From Goekera deserti (GTDB lineage Bacteria; Actinomycetota; Actinomycetes; Mycobacteriales; Geodermatophilaceae): a DNA stretch of 64,000 nucleotides. The stretch's first letter is position 1. Each line of letters starts with the position of its first letter. Below, in pieces: positions 24,291-34,185 of this stretch. Where the stretch lies: NCBI RefSeq assembly GCF_010685995.1, contig NZ_JAAGWK010000015.1:62001-126000 (forward strand). The letters are read 5' to 3'. Position numbers and translations under genes: made by a program. Below the pieces are notes generated by a model. The model was not told the origin of the DNA. It saw nothing but the letters and a program-made list of their open reading frames with translations, and did no database searches.

Positions 24291-25214
24291 GTGGACCCCA
24301 CCGTGCAGGCCCTGCGCTGCTTCCTCGCCGTCGGCCGGACCCGGCACTTCGCCCGGGCCGCCGCCGAGCTGCACCTGTCGCCGTCGTCGGTGAGCGAGCA
24401 GGTCGCCGGGCTGGAGAAGCAGGTCGGTGCACCGCTGTGCGACCGGACATCGCGCCGGGTGGACCTCACGGCGGTGGGCGCGGCGATGCTGCCGCACGCC
24501 GAGGAGGTCACCGCCGCGCACGGGCGGCTCGTGGCGTGGGCGGCGGCCCGCCGGGAGGGCCGGCTGGGCGACCTGCGGATCGGGTTCCTGGCCGGCGGCA
24601 CCAGCGCGGTGATGACCCCGGTGCTGGAGGCGGCGGTCAACAGGCTGCCCGAGTGGCGGCTGCACCTGCGCCGGCTCGGCTTCCGGGACGCCGTGCCGCT
24701 CCTGCAGGCAGGAGAGGTGGACGTCGCCCTGGCACCGGGCCCGGTCCGGCCGGCCGAGGTCGGGCTGCGTGGCGTCGAGCTGCTGCGCGAGCCGCGGGTG
24801 CTGGTGGTGCCGCAGCGGCACCGGCTGGCGGGGCGGGCCGGCGTGCGGCTGGCCGAGGTGCGCGACGAGGTGTTCATCTGCGCCAGCCCCGGTACCGACG
24901 AGGCCTCCCGCTGGTGGGCCGTCGACCCCCGCCCGGACGGCGGCCCACCCGTCTACGGCCCGCAGGCCCAGGACGTCGACGAGGTGCTGCAACTGGTCGC
25001 CGCGGGGCTCGGCGTCAACATCGCGGCGGCCTCCGCGGCCCGGTACGCGAGCATGCCGGGGGTCGCCTTCGTCCCGCTGGAGGACGTCGAGGACTGCGCG
25101 ATCTGGCTGCTGGTCCGCGCCGGTGACCGGTCACCCGGCGTGGCTGCGTTCGAACGGATCGCTCGTACGAGCGCCGCCGCGCTGCGGGCCCGGGGCGGCT
25201 CGGTCGGCGGATGA
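24291..25214 (+). CDS. LysR-family transcriptional regulator
   Basis: A 307-residue LTTR from the GTG at 24291. The N-terminal winged helix-turn-helix is LRCFLAVGRTRHFARAAAEL and SSVSEQVAGLEKQVG. The effector domain starts near residue 92 with GDLRIGFLAGGTS. Divergent orientation from the cupin-hydrolase operon and the dyad at 24266-24280 indicate that it controls both. The inducer is unknown, probably the substrate of the cupin enzyme. Confidence 0.9.
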   Translation: MDPTVQALRCFLAVGRTRHFARAAAELHLSPSSVSEQVAGLEKQVGAPLCDRTSRRVDLTAVGAAMLPHAEEVTAAHGRLVAWAAARREGRLGDLRIGFLAGGTSAVMTPVLEAAVNRLPEWRLHLRRLGFRDAVPLLQAGEVDVALAPGPVRPAEVGLRGVELLREPRVLVVPQRHRLAGRAGVRLAEVRDEVFICASPGTDEASRWWAVDPRPDGGPPVYGPQAQDVDEVLQLVAAGLGVNIAAASAARYASMPGVAFVPLEDVEDCAIWLLVRAGDRSPGVAAFERIARTSAAALRARGGSVGG

Positions 25215-25587
25215 AGCCCTGCTCCAGGCCCCGGGGGAGGTCAGGAGCGATGAGGGCACATCGACCGGGCGCACCCGCGCTCTGCGCGCCTGCAGCCAGC
25301 GCCCTGACGATGGTCGGGTACCGGGCAGTCCGACGACGAGGGCGAGCTGCAGCGTGGTTCCTGATGTCGCGTCGGTGTCTCCGTGCCCGATACGCGGTTG
25401 CGATAGAGGACGCCTGCGGCTGAGGATGGACATCGTGTACAGATGCGCCGGCTCCGCGAAGCCCTGGTCGCCCCGCTGACGGCGGCGCACCTGGACCTTT
25501 CGTAGGACCCCTGCCCGCCGTTCCGGTCATTGCCGGGCGGCCTCCTCGTGCTGTCCGGCTCCAGAACGAGCCACGCGGAGCAGCACC
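25215..25587. other. Long leader region of the ABC-F gene
   Basis: The 373-bp spacer between LysR and ABC-F is less codon-like than its surroundings. A 70-codon frame (25211-25423) begins with an ATGA overlap at the LysR stop but its composition does not look coding. Inducible ABC-F resistance genes often carry long attenuated leaders with short ORFs. I see no clear terminator/antiterminator pair, only a weak hairpin around 25515-25540. Confidence 0.3.
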
Positions 25588-27281
<1,694 letters not shown>

Positions 27282-27285
<4 letters not shown>

Positions 27286-27535
27286 GCGGCCGGAGAGGCA
27301 CACACCTCCACCGAGGCGGCCTTGCCCGGAGCGCGGTACAGCCGCTGTCGGAGTCGGTCGGCGAGCTGGGTGCGGCGCGATGCTCCACGGTGGTGGTCGG
27401 CCAGCGCCTGACGGGCGGCACCCACGAGCCAGGGGCGGGCTCCCCAGGCTGATCGGGGACGTCGTCCAGGCGATGCCCGGCGAGGATGAAGACCTCGGCC
27501 ATGAGGTCGGCGGCGTCCTGCGCCGTGTTCGTGCG
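27282..27535 (-). pseudogene. ECF sigma factor remnant (region 2 only, frameshifted)
   Basis: The minus strand encodes TAQDAADLMAEVFILAGHRL and DDVPDQPG, then after a one-base shift near 27443 reads ARPWLVGAARQALADHHRGA up to RTQLADRL and a stop at 27282. D-A-A-D-L-x-A-E-V-F and the W-L-x-G-x-A-R block are sigma region 2 of ECF factors related to the one at 44642. Region 4 and the N-terminus are gone. The remnant ends 4 bp inside the end of the ABC-F gene, which may record an insertion or deletion there. Confidence 0.6.
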
Positions 27536-27635
27536 GGGCGTGCTGCGGCCGGCCTCGACGGCCGTGCTCGGCGAGCGCACCTCGTGGCTGCGCCGCCGGC
27601 TGCCTGCCGCCTCGCGCTGAGCCACGCACCCCGCG

Positions 27636-27702
27636 GGTGATCATCCCGGGCCGAGCGGGGGGTCCCGGGCCGGGACACCCCGCCCGGCCCGTGGTGATCA
27701 CC
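27636..27702. repeat. Long imperfect inverted repeat
   Basis: An approximately 33-bp left arm beginning GGTGATCA pairs with a right arm ending TGATCACC, with about four mismatches and almost no loop. It separates the ECF remnant from the small proline-rich ORF. It may be a strong terminator or a dispersed hairpin repeat. Confidence 0.6.
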
Positions 27703-27715
27703 GGGTGGGCGGCGC

Positions 27716-27886
27716 TCAGGCCGGCTCGGGCACGCCGCCCGGGTCGCCGCCGGGGTCGTCCGGCGTCGCCTCGATCGGCGGCGGGGGGAGGGGCTCGGGG
27801 GCGTCGGGCAGCAGCTCCGCCGGGTCGTCGGGGACCGGCTGGTCCGGGTCGATCAAGGGGTCGGGTTCTGGCACGGGCATGACCAT
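27716..27886 (-). CDS. Small proline/aspartate-rich protein (hypothetical)
   Basis: A possible 56-residue protein starting MVMPVPEPDPLIDPDQPVP, strongly acidic and with about one third Pro. Codon third positions are GC as expected for coding in this frame. I see no clear ribosome binding site. Short Pro/Asp-rich proteins of this kind occur in actinobacteria without known function. Chance remains a real alternative. Confidence 0.35.
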   Translation of the reverse strand: MVMPVPEPDPLIDPDQPVPDDPAELLPDAPEPLPPPPIEATPDDPGGDPGGVPEPA

Positions 27887-28022
27887 GCCGGGAGTCAACC
27901 AGCGACCCGCCGGGAGCGCGACGCGCAGCGCGCGCGGCCCGCCCCTGGCCACCGCGGGCGCGCACGGGATGCTGTCCGGGTCGGCCCGCCGGCCGACGGC
28001 GCCCGCATCCGACGACCGGAGC

Positions 28023-28048
28023 CCCGCCGAGATGGCGATCGTGGCGGG
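28023..28048. repeat. Diverged copy of the 17857-17884 palindrome
   Basis: CCCGCCGAGATGGCGATCGTGGCGGG-like sequence: 23 of 26 positions match the palindrome at 17858-17883. Bases to its right (CTGTCCGTGTCCGTTCC) resemble the reverse complement of the left flank of the other copy, so the similarity extends beyond the hairpin. It lies 43 bp before the DAHP synthase start. Confidence 0.6.
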
Positions 28049-28090
28049 CTGTCCGTGTCCGTTCCGTCGTGACCACCCAGGAGGCACCCC

Positions 28091-29308
28091 ATCCCCGCTG
28101 ACCCGTTCCTGGCCGAGGCGACCCGCACGGCCGAGGCCCTGCTGGAGGTGCAGGCCCGGGTCAACGCCCGGATCGGCGCCGAGCTGACCGAGCTGCTGCC
28201 GCAGGTGCAGCAGCGCCTCGGCCTCGCCCCGACCGCCGACGTCGACCTCTCCGGCCTCAGCGACACCCGGATCACCGGCCTCAGCGTCGTCGTCACCCCG
28301 GCCGCGGTCGCCGCCGTGGTGCCGCTGTCCGCGGAGTCCGCCGCCACCACCCGGGCCGGACGGCGGGCCATGACCGACATCGTCACCGGCGCCGACGACC
28401 GGCTGGCCGTCATCGCCGGCCCGTGCTCGGTGCACGACCCCGCGGCCGCGCTGGAGTACGCGGCCTTCCTGGCCCGCATGCGGGGCCGGCACGGTGCGGA
28501 CCTGGAGATCCTGATGCGCACCTACACCGAGAAGCCACGCACCGAGGTGGACTGGAAGGGCTTCGCCTACGACCCGTTCCTGGACGGGTCGAGCCGGATC
28601 AGCGTCGGCCTGGTGGGCACCCGGATGCTGATGTGCCGGATCACCGCCCTCGGCGTCCCGGTCGCGGCCGAGCCGCTGAACGCGCTCACCCCGCAGTACG
28701 TCGACGGGCTGGTCACCTACAACGGCGTCGGTGCCCGCAACGTCACCGACCAGACCGCCCGGGAGCGGGTCTCCGGCTTCTCCGCCGTCGTCGGCTTCAA
28801 GAACTCACCCGAGGGCAGCATCGACGTCGCGGTGCAGGCGGTGCTCACCGCGCGGGCGCCGCACGACTTCCTCGGCGTCGACCACCACGGCGTGAGCGCG
28901 CAGCTGACCACCACCGGCAACGACACCGCCCACGTGATCCTGCGCGGCGGCAAGGACGGGCCGAACTACTCCGCGGCGCACGTCGCCGAGACCAAGCGGG
29001 CACTGGCCGCCCGCGGGCTGCCGGAGGTCGTCGTCGTCGACGCCTCGCACGGCAACAGCCTCAAGGACCACCGGCGCCAGGCCCTCGTGGTGCGCGACCT
29101 GGCCGGCCAGCTCGCCGGCGGTGAGCGCGCGCTGCGCGGGGTGATGATCGAGAGCAACCTGGTGGAGGGCCGGCAGGACCTCGACCGCCGCCACCCCGAG
29201 GCGCTCGTGCACGGCATCAGCGTCACCGACGCCTGCGTCGGCCTGGACACCACCGAGGAGCTGCTGGCCGAGCTGGCCGCCGCGGTCCGGGCGCGCCGGG
29301 AGACCTGA
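28091..29308 (+). CDS. aroG: 3-deoxy-7-phosphoheptulonate synthase, class I (DAHP synthase)
   Basis: It condenses phosphoenolpyruvate and erythrose 4-phosphate to DAHP, the first step of the shikimate pathway to aromatic amino acids. Motifs include VIAGPCSVHDP, RTYTEKPRT, GARNVTDQTARERVSGFSA, VGFKNSPEGS and VDASHGNSLKDH, all of the AroG/F/H type. The frame opens after a TGA at 28070. The only well-placed start is an ATC at 28091, 6 nt after a perfect AGGAGG. The first canonical codon is GTG 28148, which has an SD-like GGAG directly abutting it. With the ATC start the protein has 405 residues. Either an AUC start or a base error is implied. The catalytic domain is intact. Confidence 0.92.
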   Translation: MPADPFLAEATRTAEALLEVQARVNARIGAELTELLPQVQQRLGLAPTADVDLSGLSDTRITGLSVVVTPAAVAAVVPLSAESAATTRAGRRAMTDIVTGADDRLAVIAGPCSVHDPAAALEYAAFLARMRGRHGADLEILMRTYTEKPRTEVDWKGFAYDPFLDGSSRISVGLVGTRMLMCRITALGVPVAAEPLNALTPQYVDGLVTYNGVGARNVTDQTARERVSGFSAVVGFKNSPEGSIDVAVQAVLTARAPHDFLGVDHHGVSAQLTTTGNDTAHVILRGGKDGPNYSAAHVAETKRALAARGLPEVVVVDASHGNSLKDHRRQALVVRDLAGQLAGGERALRGVMIESNLVEGRQDLDRRHPEALVHGISVTDACVGLDTTEELLAELAAAVRARRET

Positions 29309-29317
29309 GCCGGCCGG

Positions 29318-29983
29318 TCAGCCCCGCCGGACGGCGCGCACCACGACGTCGTGCAGCGTCCTCACCGATCCGGGCGGCTGCCGGTCCAGCTCCACGGCGG
29401 TGCGCACCTCCCAGGTGGCGGTGTCCAGCCGGGCGGTGATCGCCGCCGCCGTGGCCGATGCCTCGGCCGGCGGCCGGTCGCCGTGCCCGTGCTGCTGGTG
29501 GCCGTGCTCGGGGGTGCCGGTGTCGTGCGTGTGCAGGTGCCCGACCACCAGCAGCGTGCCGCCGGGGGCCACCCAGCCGGCCAGCCGGTCGTAGAAGTCC
29601 AGCTGCGGCATCGCCGGGTGCGCGTAGTGCGTGGTGACCAGGTCGAAGGCGCCGTCGGGCTCCCAGCTGACCAGGTCGGCCTGCACCCAGCGCACCTGCT
29701 GAGTGACGCCGTCCGCCGCGGCCCGCTCGGCGGCGCGGGCCAGCGCGGTCGCGGAGACGTCGGCCGCGGTGACCTGCCAGCCGTGCGCGGCCAGCCACCG
29801 CGCCTCGGCGCCGGTGCCGCACCCGGCGTCCAGCGCGGTGCCCGGCGCCAGGTCGCCGACCTCCTGCGCCAGATAGGGGTGCGCCGGGGCGGCGTGGGCC
29901 GCCGGGCGGGCGGCGTCCCAGTGCTGCTCCCAGTACGCCCGGTCGAAGGCGTGCTCGGGGGTAGGGCCGTCGTGGACGGTCAT
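29318..29983 (-). CDS. Class I SAM-dependent methyltransferase with His-rich loop
   Basis: The 221-residue protein starts at the ATG at 29983. Motif I is ALDAGCGTGAEARWLA (about residues 50-65), followed by VTAADVSATAL, FDLVTTHYAHPAM and PGGTLLVVGHL. After motif III there is an unusual segment with seven His in about 20 residues (HLHTHDTG, EHGHQQHGHGD). The start resembles tellurite/thiopurine-type methyltransferases (FDRAYWEQHW). The substrate is unknown. It is divergent from the PIG-L gene with 162 bp between starts. Confidence 0.83.
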   Translation of the reverse strand: MTVHDGPTPEHAFDRAYWEQHWDAARPAAHAAPAHPYLAQEVGDLAPGTALDAGCGTGAEARWLAAHGWQVTAADVSATALARAAERAAADGVTQQVRWVQADLVSWEPDGAFDLVTTHYAHPAMPQLDFYDRLAGWVAPGGTLLVVGHLHTHDTGTPEHGHQQHGHGDRPPAEASATAAAITARLDTATWEVRTAVELDRQPPGSVRTLHDVVVRAVRRG

Positions 29984-30132
29984 GTCCGGTCCTCTCGGTC
30001 GGGGTGCCGGCCTACCTTCGCCTGCCGTGGCGCCGACGCGCACACGTCGTTGCCGGAACGGCGAACTCCAGCGGCGCGGGCCGGGGTGGCGCCGGCCACC
30101 TCGCCACCGTCCGGGCGAGCCGCGCCGGACCG

Positions 30133-30138
30133 TAGGCT
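30133..30138 (+). promoter_or_regulatory. -10 element of a leaderless promoter
   Basis: TAGGCT lies 7 nt before the GTG start of the PIG-L gene, and no Shine-Dalgarno sequence precedes that start. A TAnnnT hexamer at this distance is the signature of leaderless actinobacterial mRNAs. Confidence 0.55.
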
Positions 30139-30145
30139 CGTCGCC

Positions 30146-30988
30146 GTGTCGACCCGTCCCCTGACCCTGATGGCCGTGCACGCGCACCCGGACGACGAGG
30201 CCACCGGCACCGGCGGCGTGCTGGCCCGGTACTCCGCCGAGGGCATCCGCACGGTGGTGGTGACCTGCACCGACGGCCGGTGCGGCGACGGGCCGGGCGG
30301 GGTGAAGCTGGGCCAGCCCGGGCACGACGCCGCCCAGGTGGTCGCCGCCCGGCAGGCGGAGCTGGAGGCCAGCTGCGCGGTGCTCGGCGTCGACAGCCTG
30401 GAGCTGCTCGGCTACGCCGACTCCGGGATGACCGGCTGGCCCAGCAATGACGCCCCCGGCTCGTTCTGGTCCACGCCCGTCGAGGAGGCGGCCGCCCGGC
30501 TGGCCGAGCTGATCCGCCGGTACCAGCCCGACGTGGTGGTCACGTACGACGAGAACGGCTTCTACGGCCACCCCGACCACGTGCAGGCCCACCGGGTGAC
30601 CATGGCGGCGGTCGCGACCACCGGCTCGGTGGCCAAGGTCTACTGGACGACGGCGCCGTCCTCGTTCATGGAGAGCTTCGCGGAGATGGCCGCGGCGGGC
30701 GGCATCACGTTCGACGAGCCGGAGCAGGAGATGCCCGAGATCGGCCTGCCCGACGAGGAGATCACCACCTGGGTCGACGTGTCGGCCGAGGTGGGGCGCA
30801 AGCGCCGGGCGCTGGCCGCGCACAGCAGCCAGGAGGACGCCGCCTTCTTCCTGCGCATCCCGGAGGACATGTTCGCCCGGGCCATGGGCACCGAGCACTT
30901 CCTGCGGGTGCACGACACCACCGGCGCCCCGCTGCCGGAGGACGACCTCTTCGCCGGCCTGCGTCCGGCCCCCGCGGACCAGGGATGA
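30146..30988 (+). CDS. PIG-L family zinc deacetylase
   Basis: The 280-residue protein has AVHAHPDDEATGTGGVL at its N-terminus (metal ligands His and Asp-Asp, catalytic Asp) and the third metal ligand in YGHPDHVQAH. It belongs to the LmbE/MshB/Mca family, which deacetylates N-acetyl sugars or cleaves mycothiol conjugates. The residues KLGQPGHD and the C-terminal HSSQEDAAFF match the Mca/MshB-like branch, but assignment to mycothiol chemistry is not certain. The GTG at 30146 is chosen because of the adjacent -10 element. Confidence 0.85.
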   Translation: MSTRPLTLMAVHAHPDDEATGTGGVLARYSAEGIRTVVVTCTDGRCGDGPGGVKLGQPGHDAAQVVAARQAELEASCAVLGVDSLELLGYADSGMTGWPSNDAPGSFWSTPVEEAAARLAELIRRYQPDVVVTYDENGFYGHPDHVQAHRVTMAAVATTGSVAKVYWTTAPSSFMESFAEMAAAGGITFDEPEQEMPEIGLPDEEITTWVDVSAEVGRKRRALAAHSSQEDAAFFLRIPEDMFARAMGTEHFLRVHDTTGAPLPEDDLFAGLRPAPADQG

Positions 30989-31163
30989 CCGCGCGCACCG
31001 GCGACGGCGGTCCCCACCTCTGCCGAGGCGGCGGTGAGCATCCCGGAACACGATCGACACGTGAGCGGGTCGGCCGTTACCGGAGCTTCACGGGCGTGAC
31101 CCGGCGGTGACACCCCGCGCCGATTGACTCCGTCTCGACCCGCAGGACCTGCTGCGGGGCGCG

Positions 31164-31300
31164 TCTAGGGTTCCGTCGCCGGTCACGGTGGGTCTGGTCC
31201 GAGAGATGCAGGCAGGGTCCCGCGTACGCCGCGGCCCTGTCCCACGGCGGGAGAAAAGCCCGGGAGGCCATCAGAGGCCCGGGCCGTGCTGTGCCCTGGC
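31164..31300 (+). promoter_or_regulatory. Guanidine-I riboswitch (ykkC class) with terminator
   Basis: Conserved blocks of the ykkC/guanidine-I aptamer are present in order: TCTAGGGTTCCG (31164-31175), GGTCTGGTCCGAGAG (31191-31205), a variable stem (31211-31240), and ACGGCGGGAGAAAAGCCCGG (31244-31263). The aptamer 3' part, GCCCGGGAGGCC (31258-31269), can also pair with GGCCCGGGC (31276-31284) to form a terminator-like hairpin, so ligand binding would choose between the two folds. The permease ATG follows at 31320. Guanidine-I riboswitches are genetic ON switches for guanidine export or degradation genes, matching the operon downstream. Confidence 0.88.
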
Positions 31301-31319
31301 CCGTACGGGAGGGGCCGGC

Positions 31320-32837
31320 ATGACCGCGCTCTCGGATCCACCCCGCACCGCACCCGACGCCGCCGACGACAGCGACCTGGCCGGATTCGGATACCAGCCG
31401 CAACTGCACCGCAGCATCGGCACCTTCGGCTCCTTCGCCGCCGGGTTCTCCTTCGTCTCCATCCTCACCACGGTGTTCCAGCTGTTCAGCTTTGGGTTCG
31501 ACTTCGGCGGGCCCGCCTTCTTCTGGACCTGGCCGCTGGTGTTCGTGGGCCAGCTGCTGGTGGCGCTCTGCTTCGCCGAGCTGGCCGCTCGCTACCCGAT
31601 CTCCGGCTCCATCTACCAGTGGTCCTCCCGGCTGGGCGGCCGGCTGTGGGGCTGGACCGCGGGCTGGCTGATGCTGGTCGGGCAGGTGGTCACGGTGGCC
31701 GCCGCGGCGATCGCGATGCAGATCGTGCTGCCGGCGATCTGGAGCGGCTTCCAGGTCCTGGACAGCCCCACCGCCAACGCCGTCCTGCTGGGCAGCGGGG
31801 TGCTGGCGGTCACCACCTTGATCAACGCCGTCGGCATCCGGGCGATGTCGGTGATCAACAGCATCGGGGTCACCTGCGAGCTGGTCGGCGTCGCGCTGCT
31901 GTGCGTTGCGCTGTTCTCCAAGGCCGAGCGCGGCCCGGGCGTGGTGCTGGACACCGGCATCGTGGGCGACTCGGGCTACGTGTGGGCGTTCGCGGTCTCC
32001 GCGCTGATGGCCGCCTACGTGATGGTCGGCTTCGACAGCGCCGGTGAGCTGTCCGAGGAGACCCGGGACCCGCGCCGGACGGCGCCTCGGACGATCCTGC
32101 GCGCGCTCGTCGTCTCCGGCATCGGCGGCGCGCTCATGCTGCTCGCCACCCTGATGGCCGCACCCAGCCTCACCGACGGTGCCCTCGGCGACCCCGCCCA
32201 GGGGCTGCCCTCGGTGCTGCTCAGCCGGCTCGGCGAGGACCTGGGGCGGGTCTTCCTGGTGATCGTGGCGATCGCCGTGCTGGTCTGCACGCTGGCCATC
32301 CAGACCGCCACCACCCGGATGATGTTCTCGATGGCCCGCGACCGGGTGCTGCCGTTCTCCGCGGCCCTGGCGAAGGTCAACCGCCGCACCGGCGCACCGA
32401 TCCTGCCCGCCGTCGTCGTCGGCGTGCTGGCCATCGGGCTGCTGGTGCTCAACGTGCACAACGAGTCGGTCTTCCTGGCGCTGACCAGCGTCTGCATCAT
32501 GCTGCTCTACATCGCCTACCTGATGGTGACCGTCCCGCTGCTGCGCCGCCGGCTGCGCGGCGGCTGGGCGCAGGACGACGAGCTGTTCTCCCTCGGCCGG
32601 TGGGGGCTGGCGGTCAACATCGGTGCCGTGGTCTGGGGCACCGCGATGGCGCTGAACCTGGCCTGGCCCCGCGAGGCCGTGTTCGGCACCGAGTGGTACC
32701 TGCAGTTCTTCCCGCAGCTGATGCTCGCCGGTGCCCTGCTGGCCGGGGCGGTGGCCTACGCGGTGCAGCGGGCGCAGGTCCGCCGGGACAGCGCCGTGCT
32801 CGACCCGAGCCCGGCGACCGCGGAGGTGTCCCGGTGA
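31320..32837 (+). CDS. APC-superfamily amino acid/guanidine permease
   Basis: The 505-residue protein has about 12 membrane segments and APC landmarks: IGTFGSFAAGFSFVSILTTV, CFAELAARYPISGSIYQWSS, VGFDSAGELSEETRDPRRTA and MMFSMARDRVLPFSAAL. The N- and C-termini are polar. It is the first gene after the guanidine-I riboswitch and overlaps the next gene by GTGA, so it is probably the guanidine (or guanidino compound) importer of the pathway. APC permeases related to amino-acid/GABA carriers are frequent in ykkC-controlled urea-carboxylase operons. Confidence 0.9.
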   Translation: MTALSDPPRTAPDAADDSDLAGFGYQPQLHRSIGTFGSFAAGFSFVSILTTVFQLFSFGFDFGGPAFFWTWPLVFVGQLLVALCFAELAARYPISGSIYQWSSRLGGRLWGWTAGWLMLVGQVVTVAAAAIAMQIVLPAIWSGFQVLDSPTANAVLLGSGVLAVTTLINAVGIRAMSVINSIGVTCELVGVALLCVALFSKAERGPGVVLDTGIVGDSGYVWAFAVSALMAAYVMVGFDSAGELSEETRDPRRTAPRTILRALVVSGIGGALMLLATLMAAPSLTDGALGDPAQGLPSVLLSRLGEDLGRVFLVIVAIAVLVCTLAIQTATTRMMFSMARDRVLPFSAALAKVNRRTGAPILPAVVVGVLAIGLLVLNVHNESVFLALTSVCIMLLYIAYLMVTVPLLRRRLRGGWAQDDELFSLGRWGLAVNIGAVVWGTAMALNLAWPREAVFGTEWYLQFFPQLMLAGALLAGAVAYAVQRAQVRRDSAVLDPSPATAEVSR

Positions 32838-33538
32838 TCCCGGCCCACGACGTCCCCGCCGGCGCGCACTGGTCGCTGGCCCTGCGGGCGGGCCGGGTGC
32901 TCCGGCTGACCGCCCTGGACGACGGCGCGGTCTGCTCCACGCTGCTGTTCGCCCACCGCGACCCGGTGGACCGGCTGAACGTGCCGGACACCCTCAAGGC
33001 GCAGATGAGCGCCCGGATCACCCCGCCGATGGTGCTGATGAGCGACCGGGGCGCCGCCCTGGCCTCGGTCACCGGCTCGTCGCTTGACTGGCACGACTGC
33101 CTCACCGGGCACTCGCTGGACCGGCACCTGGACCGGCACGCAGCGGTGTCCGGCCCGTCGTCCTACGCCACCGACCGCAACGACTGGCGCCGCTCGGCCC
33201 GGGCCGGGCTGCTGTCCGAGCTGCGCAAGCACGGCCGCGGCCCGGCCGACCTGCACGCCTGCGTGAACCTCTTCGCCAAGGTGGCCATCGGCCCGGACGG
33301 CGGCCTGACGTTCGTGCCCGACCACGCGCACGCCGGGGACTGGGTCACCCTGCGCGCCGAGCAGGACCTGCTGCTGGTGCTCTCCACCGCCCCGCACCCG
33401 CTGGACCCGGCCTGGGCGCCCGGCGCGGTGCGGGCCGAGGTCGAGGCCGGTGCCCCCTACGGGCCCGACGACCCGTCGGTCACCTTCCGACCCGAGAGCG
33501 CCCGCGCCCTCGCCAACGCCGCGGCGGTGCTCGCATGA
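32834..33538 (+). CDS. Urea carboxylase-associated protein 2 (carboxyguanidine deiminase subunit, CgdB-like)
   Basis: The 234-residue DUF1989 protein starts at the GTG at 32834 inside the permease stop. Family features: GAHWSLALRAGRVLRLTAL, DRLNVPDTLKAQ, MLMSDRG-type segment VLMSDRGAALASV, DWHDCLTGHS and NLFAKVAIGPDGGLTF. In other bacteria UAAP1 and UAAP2 (CgdA and CgdB) form a heteromeric zinc deiminase that converts carboxyguanidine to allophanate and ammonia. The Asp-x-x-Asp/His/Cys set (WHDCLTGH) is kept. ATGA overlap with the partner gene at 33535-33538 indicates coupled synthesis. Confidence 0.88.
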   Translation: MIPAHDVPAGAHWSLALRAGRVLRLTALDDGAVCSTLLFAHRDPVDRLNVPDTLKAQMSARITPPMVLMSDRGAALASVTGSSLDWHDCLTGHSLDRHLDRHAAVSGPSSYATDRNDWRRSARAGLLSELRKHGRGPADLHACVNLFAKVAIGPDGGLTFVPDHAHAGDWVTLRAEQDLLLVLSTAPHPLDPAWAPGAVRAEVEAGAPYGPDDPSVTFRPESARALANAAAVLA

Positions 33539-34185
33539 CCACCCTGTCCCTGCCGCTGGTGCCCAGCCCGCTGCTGGAGTCCGACGCCGTCCTGGACGTG
33601 GTGGTGCAGGCCGGGGACGGGTTCCTCGGCCGGGTGCCGGCCGGCGGCTCGTTCCGGATCGTCGACCTGCACGGCAACCAGGCCGCCGACACGCTGTTCT
33701 ACGACGCCGCCGACGTCACCCACCGGTACAGCGCGGTGGACACCATCCGGGAGCAGGGCTCGGTGTACCTGACCGCCGGGTCGACGCTGCTGTCCCAGCA
33801 GCTGGAGCCCCTGGTCACCGTCACCGCCGACACCTGCGGCCGGCACGACACCCTCGGGGGGGCGTGCGCGCAGGAGTCCAACGTCGTGCGCTACGGCATG
33901 CACACCCGGCACCAGCACGCCTGCCGGGAGACGTTCCTGCGGTACGGCGCGGCGGCGGGCATCGGCGCCCGGGAGCTGGCGCCCAACGTCAACTTCTTCA
34001 TGAACGTGCCGCTGACCCCCGACGGCGGCCTCAGCTTCGCCGACGGTCTCTCCGCCCCGGGCCGGTACGTCGAGGTGCGCGCCGAGCGGGACGTGCTGGT
34101 GCTGATCAGCAACTGCCCGCAGCTGAACAACCCCTGCAACGGCTGGGACCCCACCCCGGTGCGGCTGCTGGGGTGGTGGGCGTGA
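33535..34185 (+). CDS. Urea carboxylase-associated protein 1 (carboxyguanidine deiminase subunit, CgdA-like)
   Basis: The 216-residue DUF1989 protein has the UAAP1 pattern: GGSFRIVDLHGNQAADTLFY, HRYSAVDTIREQGSVYLTAG, and the strongly conserved ADTCGRHDTLGGACAQESN, which holds the His/Cys metal ligands. NVNFFMNVPLTPDGG follows. It is the partner of the preceding gene, and both are needed for carboxyguanidine deamination in characterised systems. It overlaps its neighbours by 4 bp on both sides. No residues that I regard as essential are missing. Confidence 0.9.
   Translation: MTTLSLPLVPSPLLESDAVLDVVVQAGDGFLGRVPAGGSFRIVDLHGNQAADTLFYDAADVTHRYSAVDTIREQGSVYLTAGSTLLSQQLEPLVTVTADTCGRHDTLGGACAQESNVVRYGMHTRHQHACRETFLRYGAAAGIGARELAPNVNFFMNVPLTPDGGLSFADGLSAPGRYVEVRAERDVLVLISNCPQLNNPCNGWDPTPVRLLGWWA

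Noticed and set aside
25211-25423. 70-codon ORF starting with ATGA at the LysR stop, upstream of ABC-F
   Set aside because: Arg/Ala-rich with erratic codon use and no ribosome binding site of its own. It could be an attenuator leader peptide but I cannot support it.
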